Assembly (NCBI GenBank): GCA_023428025.1
Contig: JAEYZN010000034.1
Coordinates: 1-64,000 of the forward strand
Length of the DNA stretch: 64,000 nucleotides
Source of the DNA: Bacillota bacterium
GTDB lineage: Bacteria > Bacillota > Clostridia > Christensenellales > SZUA-584
Reading direction: 5' to 3'
Shown here: piece after piece, positions 58,268 to 64,000 of the stretch
Numbering within the stretch: the first letter of the stretch is position 1
Layout: the number at the start of each line of letters is the position of its first letter
Translations under genes and position numbers: made by a program
Notes under the pieces: model-generated
The model's database searches: none
Told to the model about the DNA's origin: nothing
The model's input: only the letters and a program-made list of their open reading frames with translations

Positions 58268-58296
58268 ATAATACCATGGCTGGAAGAGGTTGTCAA
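58268..58296 (-). promoter_or_regulatory. Promoter of the cold-shock gene
   Basis: Minus strand: -35 TTGACA (58296-58291), 17-base spacer, -10 TATTAT (58273-58268), close to full sigma-A consensus. Confidence 0.75.
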
Positions 58297-58464
58297 GCAG
58301 AGTTTATTCTTTCGTACCGCCCGCCTTGGCGGGAATGAACAGGCGTGCGCGGATTACCAAATACGCCGCTTTCATGGCCGCCGTCTTTTCATCGCACAGG
58401 AGGCCTGCAGTGAGCCTTTTCGTATCGTTTCAGTCGTACTGCAAATAATAATACCAGCCTTCGG

Positions 58465-59040
58465 ATGGAAAGGATTAAAAGGATGCTTTACGAAAAACTG
58501 AGGGAATATTCGCAGCTGTCCATACAGCACTGGCTGAGCGACGAGGTCTTCACCCTGGGGTGGTTTCTTCAGGTCGCCGTGCTCATCGTATTCTACGCGG
58601 TGTGGCTGAAGCTGCTGGACAGGCGGCGCGCTACCGAGCTGCTGCTCATCGGGTCGCTGGCGGCTGTCGCGAAAAGCCTGAACGGCCTCGTGCTGGGCAG
58701 CATGCTGGGGCTGGCGGAATATACCGTGAGGATCATGCCGTTTTCGGTCAGCATATTCAGCACCAGCATCACCATCTCCCCCATCATCGTCATGCTGGCG
58801 CAGCAATACACCTCCTCGTGGAAGGGCTATATGCTGTGGACCGCCATTGGCACCGCGTTTTTGAACTTCGCCGTCTTTCCGGTATACATGCTGGTGGGCG
58901 CGCTGAAATTCCACAACTGGAACGTGTTCTTCCACTTCCTCGTCATGTTCGCGATCGTCCTGTTCGTCCGCCTCGTGTTCCTCTGGATCACCGGCACGCA
59001 GAAACGGCATACGGATATGCCCATGGCACGCAAACCATAG
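58465..59040 (+). CDS. CBO0543-like membrane protein
   Basis: A 191-residue protein with five or six membrane helices. 'WFLQVAVLIVFYAVWLKLLD' followed by 'RRRATELLLIGSLAAVAKS' and 'LAQQYTSSWKGYMLW' fits the CBO0543 group of Clostridia membrane proteins. Function is unknown. An ATG at 58483 with AAAGG upstream is an alternative start. It is a single-gene unit. Confidence 0.75.
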   Translation: MERIKRMLYEKLREYSQLSIQHWLSDEVFTLGWFLQVAVLIVFYAVWLKLLDRRRATELLLIGSLAAVAKSLNGLVLGSMLGLAEYTVRIMPFSVSIFSTSITISPIIVMLAQQYTSSWKGYMLWTAIGTAFLNFAVFPVYMLVGALKFHNWNVFFHFLVMFAIVLFVRLVFLWITGTQKRHTDMPMARKP

Positions 59041-59125
59041 CGTCCGGTTTCGCCGTCTCCCGGCAGCAAAACGCATTCCTGTTTCATATGATGTATGGAA
59101 TCCGATCTTTCAAAGGGGAGACAAT

Positions 59126-59623
59126 ATGGGCGTTTATGGGTCTTTCACCGGCACGGTGACGGCGGTCAGGGATTTCTGGGACAACAACGAGGCGGCGGGC
59201 TGCGTGAAGCTGATGACGCTGACGGACAGGCAGGGCCATACCGCGAACTTTGTGGTGCTGCCGGATACATATTTTGTTGATCACGCGATGGTGTCCCGCG
59301 GGGACACGGTGGCGGGCTTTTACGACGCGGCGGCGCCCGTGCCGATGATCTATCCCCCGCAATATCAGGCGCTGGTGATGGCGAAGACGACCCCGCGGCG
59401 GCAGGTGGCGGTGGACTACTTCGGTACGGGCCTCGTCAGCAGCGACGGCGACCTGAAGCTTAACATCGGTCCGAACACGTCGGTGGTGCTGGAGAACGGG
59501 CAGCCGTTCACCGGCAAGCTGCAGAACCGGGACCTCGCGGTGGTATATGGTCCCACAACACGCAGCATCCCGCCGCAGACGACGCCGTATCAGGTGGTCG
59601 TCATGTGCCCGCGGATGATGTAG
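59126..59623 (+). CDS. Protein of unknown function, OB-fold-like
   Basis: A 165-residue protein. 'MGVYGSFTGTVTAVRDFWDN' and 'GDTVAGFYDAAAPVPMIYPP' in the first half are repeated in style by 'QPFTGKLQNRDLAVVYGPTT' in the second, suggesting two small beta barrels. Similar proteins in Firmicutes occur as DUF3221-like barrels; I cannot name it. AAAGGGGAG precedes the ATG. No signal peptide is seen. Confidence 0.6.
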   Translation: MGVYGSFTGTVTAVRDFWDNNEAAGCVKLMTLTDRQGHTANFVVLPDTYFVDHAMVSRGDTVAGFYDAAAPVPMIYPPQYQALVMAKTTPRRQVAVDYFGTGLVSSDGDLKLNIGPNTSVVLENGQPFTGKLQNRDLAVVYGPTTRSIPPQTTPYQVVVMCPRMM

Positions 59624-60508
59624 CGCGTCAGGCACGCACGCCCTTCCGTTCCATGCGGACGGTCTTTTTGGCGCATCGTCGACGGGCTTGTCCGGTGTCC
59701 GCAGCAGGACGCCTTTGCCGGGACCGCCTGAACACAGCAGACATTCGCGATAACGGCAATGATTGCACGCATTCTGCCGAGCGCGGCACGCGTGCCCCGA
59801 AGAGGTTGAACACACCGTCCCCGCCCAGACGGCATCAGCATCCTCCGCAGCCCGCCTGTCCGGCTGCCTGTAGAAACGTTTTTCCGGCGCACCGTGATAT
59901 CGAACCGTTTTTTCAAATCGGCACTTTCTTAGTCCAATGCCCCGTTGCTTCTCCGTCGATTCCCCTGCCTCATTATCCGGAATATCCAGACACGTTTTTA
60001 CTGATATTCCGCCATAATCCGGTTGTTCATTCCCTCAATGCCTTATCCCGAGAGGCTTCTTATATTTACTTAATATTACACAATACCGTTTCGATTGAAT
60101 TGTATCCCAGACCACTGTTGAAAGCGTTTGCTGCTGCCGCTGTTCCGGCGCGGCCATGCCCCGCCGCCTCACCGATGCGCTCGTCCTGTGCCTTTACCCC
60201 GCTGTCCACACATCATCCGGTATTCCGGCACCCCCGCGCACCGCAAGCCATTCGGCACTTCGGCATATCAAACCGTTTTCTCACGTCCGCAAAGCAGATC
60301 CGGATAACGGCATTCCCCCCCCACCGAAGCAGAGACAGATCGTCCCGGTGAATGCGGCTCGCGGCGATTGCCCGATCACCTGCCATCAAAGGGAATATTT
60401 CTGGCAGCGCGAATGATGCAGATCGTTTCACGGATTAGACGGATTTTGCATGGCGTGCTATACTATTATTGAATTGTCGGGAATCATCAAATGCGAGGGG
60501 GCTGTATC
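59624..60508. other. Gene-free region of 885 bases
   Basis: Long open frames are present on both strands but lack ribosome binding sites and resemblance to known proteins. A motif ATATCGAACCGTTTTTTC (59890) recurs as ATATCAAACCGTTTTCTC (60268), so a diverged duplication may be present. A promoter for the next gene lies at the end: TTAGAC, 18 bases, TATACT (60433-60462). Nothing else is recognised. Confidence 0.4.
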
Positions 60509-60823
60509 ATGGGAAATGCATTGCCGTTTTTCACGGGTATTGATGTCTTTACACTCGTTGCGATCCTTTTCTTTGGCATGGTCGCTATCGTCATTATCGG
60601 CATTTACGTGGCAACATCGTCGCGTTCGTCCGGCACAGGCCCTGCCCGGACGGACGATACCTTCATGCAGGACATGCAGCAGCGCCAGTTTCAGGAGCAG
60701 GTCCAGCGCGATATCCAGACGCACCAGCGGATGATGGACGATATCCAGCATCAGCAAATGCAGCAGACGCACCAGGATATGCAGGCGCAGCCGCCGTCCG
60801 CGAACGACCCGAATATGCGGTAG
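60509..60823 (+). CDS. Small membrane protein with Gln/Met-rich tail
   Basis: A 104-residue protein. One membrane helix (residues 10-33) is followed by a polar tail in which Gln, Met, His and Asp alternate (QDMQQRQFQEQVQRDIQTHQ), predicted to be a coiled coil. No family is recognised. GAGGGGGC precedes the ATG at 60509. It may anchor a coiled-coil partner or be a stress-related membrane protein. Confidence 0.65.
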   Translation: MGNALPFFTGIDVFTLVAILFFGMVAIVIIGIYVATSSRSSGTGPARTDDTFMQDMQQRQFQEQVQRDIQTHQRMMDDIQHQQMQQTHQDMQAQPPSANDPNMR

Positions 60824-60882
60824 CGTTTCACTCCCGTCAGCCTTTGCAGGCTTTGGGGACGGGTTCCCCGCAGCGGTCGTTT

Positions 60883-61250
60883 TTACAGCCATATCGCCCG
60901 GACGATCAGACAGACGATCGGCAGCCGGACGAGGACGATGGGGATCGCGTAATACCATCTTTTCGGCCTGCCGTTGTTCCAGAACCCTTCGGTCTCTCTG
61001 CGGCACGCCGCCATCGTCTCCTTGGGAATCAGCCGCACCGTGAGCGCCACCGGCGCGCGCAGTATGATCACGCCGTCCAGATATCCCAGCACGGAATAAA
61101 ATCGGGGATCAGGTCTATGGGCGACAGGGCGTACGCCACCGTGACGCCCGCGGCAATCTTGGCGGCCAGCGGCGTGTCCTTGCGCTTCAGCGCGAGAAAC
61201 ACCGCGGGTATGTCCGTCCTCAGTTTTTTGGCGCGTTCCCTGATGCTCAT
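60883..61250 (-). pseudogene. DUF1232 (YkvA-like) membrane protein gene with frameshift
   Basis: The first part (61250 down to about 61090) reads 'GVTVAYALSPIDLIPDFIP', the conserved DUF1232 core. The core then continues in another frame as 'VLGYLDGVIILRAPVALTVR' and LIPKE. The join needs one extra G in ATTCCG-GTGCTGG; the sequence has ATTCCGTGCTGG. So a single base is missing near 61090, either a true frameshift or a sequencing error. Without it the protein would be about 120 residues with the family's two helices. Confidence 0.85.
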
Positions 61251-61479
61251 GAAAGCATTATATCCTTCTTATACGATGGCCGCCGAGCATCTCGCCCGGT
61301 TGTTTTATTCCGGTTGTTTTATTAAGGTATGCCGCTATCAGGCCATTTCTCGTCGGCGGGCATGAATTCCCGCTCTCCTTCGGGCAGTTTTCAAGCTTGC
61401 GCTGATAACATCATCTTCTTTGGCCCACGGGGCAACGAACTTTTTTCTGGAAATTTGCGTAGAAATGTGCCGGATTCAT

Positions 61480-61508
61480 TTGACATATCGCCAAACGGCC
61501 GTTATAAT
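61480..61508 (+). promoter_or_regulatory. Promoter of the riboswitch-dapB transcript
   Basis: -35 TTGACA (61480-61485), 17-base spacer, -10 TATAAT (61503-61508), perfect consensus. Transcript starts near 61515. Confidence 0.85.
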
Positions 61509-61534
61509 GACATTAATAAGCAAATAGCTGAATC

Positions 61535-61700
61535 TTCATTTTGAAGAGCGGGAGAACCATTATTGGGGTGAATCCGAATTGTTCGGTAGGGTACCTTTCA
61601 ACCCGAACCCGGCAGCTAATCTCGTAAGCGCATGAGAGGAGATATATTGAATATCTTGTGGTTTGATTGCGCTTACATTTTATGTAGGCGTTTTTTGATT
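61535..61700 (+). promoter_or_regulatory. Cyclic-di-AMP riboswitch (ydaO/yuaA type)
   Basis: The aptamer matches the ydaO consensus in order: GCGGGAGAACCA, TTGGGGTGAATCC, TAGGGTACCTT, CCCGAACCCGGCAGCTAA, CTCGTAAGC. It lies 35 bases after a strong promoter and ends in a terminator at 61670-61696. GTAAGCGC (61624-61631), at the 3' edge of the aptamer, can pair with GCGCTTAC of the terminator stem, so the two folds exclude each other: ligand binding frees the terminator (an OFF switch, as known for the class). The gene controlled is dapB, 131 bases on. Confidence 0.9.
61670..61696 (+). terminator. Riboswitch-controlled terminator
   Basis: CGCTTACAT-TT-ATGTAGGCG followed by six T. It competes with the antiterminator formed with GTAAGCGC at 61624-61631. 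Confidence 0.85.
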
Positions 61701-61830
61701 TCCCGGACCCAAATGGAAGGTCTTGCGATACGGCTTGCGGAGTCATAAAGACGCCGCTGAAAAAATACAAAGAAGAGATGCATTCGGAGGTGTTTCGGGA
61801 CAGCCATCCCATACAAGGAGGTATCAGGCA

Positions 61831-62649
61831 ATGTTGAATGTGGCGATTTGCGGAATTGGAAGAGCCGGTACAGAACTGATCCGGACGATTGTGGAAAAAG
61901 AAAAGGACATGCGCGTGGCCGCGGGCTTTTGCAGGGTCGGCAGCGAGCGGCAGGGCAAGGACATCGGTCTTTTGTCGCATGTCGACCGTCTGGGCATAGA
62001 GGCCCTGGAGGTCACCGAAGCGGCGCGGCTGCTCAAAGACAGGTTTGTCGATGTCGTCATCGACTTCTCCAACCCGACGGCGTCAAAAGTGCTGCTGGCG
62101 GCGTGCAAGAACTTTGGCGTGCCCGCCGTGGTCTGCACGACCGGATTCTCGGACGAGGACTTGTTATGGATGAAGGGCCTCACGAAGGACAAAAGCTTCG
62201 GGCTCGTTTATGCCCCGAACGTGACGTTGGGTGTTAATGTGCTGATCGAGGCGCTCAAGGTCATTGCGCAGTCCCTGCCGTTCTATGATTTTCAGATCAC
62301 AGAGACCCATCACAGCAAAAAGGCGGATATTCCTTCCGGAACGGCGAAGATCATATCGCAGGCGCTGGAAAATGAACTCAGCGAGGACTATGACCACGAC
62401 ATTCCGATCAATTCGGTGCGGGCCGGCGGGCATATCGGCATCCACGAGGTGATGGTTGCCGGAGAGAACGAGGAGATCGTCATCTCGCACCAGTCGTTTT
62501 CCAGGCGGGCCTTCTCCGAGGGCGCCCTGCGGGCGGCCCGGTTCATCAGCCGGAGAAAGGGCTGGTATGAGATGTCCGACGTCATCATGTCTTATCCCGC
62601 CGCCAACCTGCATCAACTGCAGGCGATGAAGCAGAATATCACATCATAA
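61831..62649 (+). CDS. dapB: 4-hydroxy-tetrahydrodipicolinate reductase (DapB family)
   Basis: A 272-residue enzyme. MLNVAICGIGRAGTELIRTI is the nucleotide-binding start (GxGxxG). The catalytic and substrate segment 'ETHHSKKADIPSGTAKI' (residues 158-174) contains H160, H161 and K164, as in E. coli DapB, and 'VVIDFSNPTA' is conserved. It reduces the product of DapA on the way to meso-diaminopimelate and lysine. It may also be a DapB-like paralogue with changed specificity, since no other dap gene is near. AAGGAGG precedes the ATG at 61831. Expression is controlled by the c-di-AMP riboswitch. Confidence 0.88.
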   Translation: MLNVAICGIGRAGTELIRTIVEKEKDMRVAAGFCRVGSERQGKDIGLLSHVDRLGIEALEVTEAARLLKDRFVDVVIDFSNPTASKVLLAACKNFGVPAVVCTTGFSDEDLLWMKGLTKDKSFGLVYAPNVTLGVNVLIEALKVIAQSLPFYDFQITETHHSKKADIPSGTAKIISQALENELSEDYDHDIPINSVRAGGHIGIHEVMVAGENEEIVISHQSFSRRAFSEGALRAARFISRRKGWYEMSDVIMSYPAANLHQLQAMKQNITS

Positions 62650-62932
62650 CGCATTGTGTTTGCCATATATGCAGCCCGCGGAACGGTCAGCGGCCGTTCC
62701 CGGCTTTGCATGGATTTTGCCCGGCATCCCGCCCCCGTTCGGTGATCACGTCCCGTATATGCACTCAAGCAGCCACTCCCCCTTTTGCGCGTCCGGATTT
62801 TTCATAGCTTGCGTTCATTCCATTCATTTTCTTTAACCATGGATCGACGTCCTTAATGAAGTTCGTTTCCCGCGCTGGCAGACGGGCGTCAACCGGCAAG
62901 AAAAAAAGCATGTAAAGCCATTCAGATCACGT

Positions 62933-62961
62933 TTGACGCAAAAGTTCAAGTCCTGTATAAT
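62933..62961 (+). promoter_or_regulatory. Promoter of prfC
   Basis: -35 TTGACG (62933-62938), 17-base spacer, -10 TATAAT (62956-62961). The gap from 62650 holds only a GGAACGG/CCGTTCC hairpin (62681-62702) after dapB. Confidence 0.75.
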
Positions 62962-63029
62962 AGCGGAGTTGAACAGCTTTCAGAATGGAAGTTCTTAAGA
63001 TGAGCTTCTGTTTTTTTGCAGGAATAAGC

Positions 63030-64000
63030 GTGGCAGACGGGCTTGCGCGACAGAGGGGAGAATGGCGTATCGGTACATCAGGCAACATTGCGGGAGAGGT
63101 TTCCCGCCGGAAAACTTTTGCGATCATATCGCACCCGGACGCGGGGAAAACCACGCTGACGGAAAAGCTGCTGCTCTACGGCGGCGCGATCCGGCTGGCG
63201 GGCACGGTCAAGGGCCGCAAGGCCGCCAAGCATGCCGTGTCCGACTGGATGGAGATCGAAAAGCAAAGAGGCATTTCCGTGACATCCAGCGTGATGTTTT
63301 TTGACTATGACGGCAACCGCATCAACATACTGGACACCCCCGGCCATCAGGATTTCAGCGAGGACACCTACAGGACGCTGGCGGCGGCGGATTGCGCCGT
63401 GATGCTGATCGACGGGGCCAAGGGCGTTGAGGCGCAGACCAAAAAGCTTTTTCACGTGTGCCGGATGCGCGGCATTCCGATCTTTACGTTCGTCAACAAG
63501 CTGGACCGGTTCTGCAAAAACCCGTTCGAGCTGATGGACGAGATCGAAAAGACGCTGGGCATACGCTCCTGCCCCATGAACTGGCCGATCGGTGAGGACG
63601 GCTTGTTCAAAGGCGTGTTCAGCCGCAAGGACTCGCGCATCGAGCTTTTCGAGGCGGAGGGCCATGGCTCTCAGATGGTCAAATCGCAGAGCGTTTCTCT
63701 GGAGGACGACGCCTGCCGGAACCTGCTGGGCGAGCGCCTGTACGGCAAGCTGTGCGAGGATATCGAGCTGCTGGATATCGCGGGCGACGAATTCGACCTG
63801 GAACGGGTTCAGAACGGCAACCTGACCCCCATGTTTTTCGGCAGCGCCATGACCAACTTTGGCGTCAAGCAGTTTCTGGACGAATTTGTGGGCCTCGCGC
63901 CCTCGCCCGGCAGCAAGAGCAGCACCAAGGGCCCTGTCGCGCCGGACAGCGGCGAATTTTCCGGTTTTGTGTTCAAGATTCAGGCCAACATGGACCCGGC
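63030..64000 (+). CDS. prfC: Peptide chain release factor 3 (partial)
   Basis: The first 323 residues of RF3, a GTPase that recycles RF1/RF2 from the ribosome. The G domain is complete: P-loop SHPDAGKTT (residues 34-42), 'SDWMEIEKQRGISVTSSVM' as switch I, 'DTPGHQDFSEDTYRTL' as switch II, and NKLDR as the G4 motif. 'FAIISHPDAGKTTLTEKLLL' is specific to RF3. The start is taken as the GTG at 63030 with AGGA upstream, which gives an N terminus about ten residues longer than usual. The frame is open to the end of the window. Confidence 0.92.
   Translation, partial: MADGLARQRGEWRIGTSGNIAGEVSRRKTFAIISHPDAGKTTLTEKLLLYGGAIRLAGTVKGRKAAKHAVSDWMEIEKQRGISVTSSVMFFDYDGNRINILDTPGHQDFSEDTYRTLAAADCAVMLIDGAKGVEAQTKKLFHVCRMRGIPIFTFVNKLDRFCKNPFELMDEIEKTLGIRSCPMNWPIGEDGLFKGVFSRKDSRIELFEAEGHGSQMVKSQSVSLEDDACRNLLGERLYGKLCEDIELLDIAGDEFDLERVQNGNLTPMFFGSAMTNFGVKQFLDEFVGLAPSPGSKSSTKGPVAPDSGEFSGFVFKIQANMDP

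Noticed and set aside
59605..60351. A 248-codon plus-strand open frame in the gene-free region
   Set aside because: No ribosome binding site, unusual amino acid composition (Pro, Arg, His, Ser) and no recognised motif; typical of chance frames in GC-rich DNA.

Overview
The window comes from a GC-rich member of the Clostridia (Firmicutes). The evidence is AGGAGG-type ribosome binding sites, sigma-A promoters (TTGACA-17-TATAAT) and genes typical of Gram-positive anaerobes: YqeY, YwbE, YhbD with a bactofilin, DUF1540, YkvI, BlaI/BlaR1, an MreB paralogue, CotH, CBO0543-type and DUF975 membrane proteins, a cold-shock protein and a cyclic-di-AMP riboswitch. GC-rich Clostridia (for example Christensenellales or Oscillospirales) fit best; this is inference. 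No tRNA, rRNA or CRISPR array was seen, and the only mobile element is a MITE-like one.

Layout. 0-5 kb: GNAT acetyltransferase, ketopantoate-reductase-like protein, and an ArsR regulator beside an ABC exporter with matching palindromic operators. 5-12.3 kb: YwbE, small lipoproteins, an AT-rich patch with a nucleotidyltransferase and a VOC protein among dispersed hairpin repeats, DUF975, and a TPM-like/PspA pair. 12.3-20 kb: SH3b-GH18 glycosidase, YqeY, DUF2569-like protein, GGDEF cyclase, a broken Ig-like fragment, DUF1540, YkvI and an M15 peptidase. 20-27 kb: TetR facing a CrtI-like flavoprotein, a DEAD-box helicase behind a leader terminator, BlaI/BlaR1 and MreB.

27.6-36.1 kb is the most striking block. 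It holds a 731-aa PAS histidine kinase, a 128-aa stand-alone receiver resembling the Spo0A/Spo0F receiver, and, convergent with them, a 1892-aa membrane kinase with five PAS and four GAF domains. The two kinases share PAS sequence and a C-terminal tail, and Spo0A-box-like sites lie upstream of both. I infer a phosphorelay-like signalling unit.

36-48 kb: a three-gene redox operon, a promoter-to-terminator unit with a decayed gene and a folded RNA candidate, YhbD-bactofilin, a GSGD-repeat lipoprotein, a MITE that touches the stop codon of a CPBP protease gene, and an AT-rich AraC island bracketed by two copies of a cupin 3' end. 48-54 kb: a run of small lipoproteins, an inositol-phosphatase-like protein and CotH. 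54-58 kb: an operon of alpha/beta hydrolase, HxxxDG acyltransferase and zinc-ribbon membrane protein, then a cold-shock gene with a large leader hairpin. 58-64 kb: small membrane proteins, a frameshifted DUF1232 gene, a cyclic-di-AMP riboswitch in front of dapB, and the start of prfC (release factor 3), cut by the window end.
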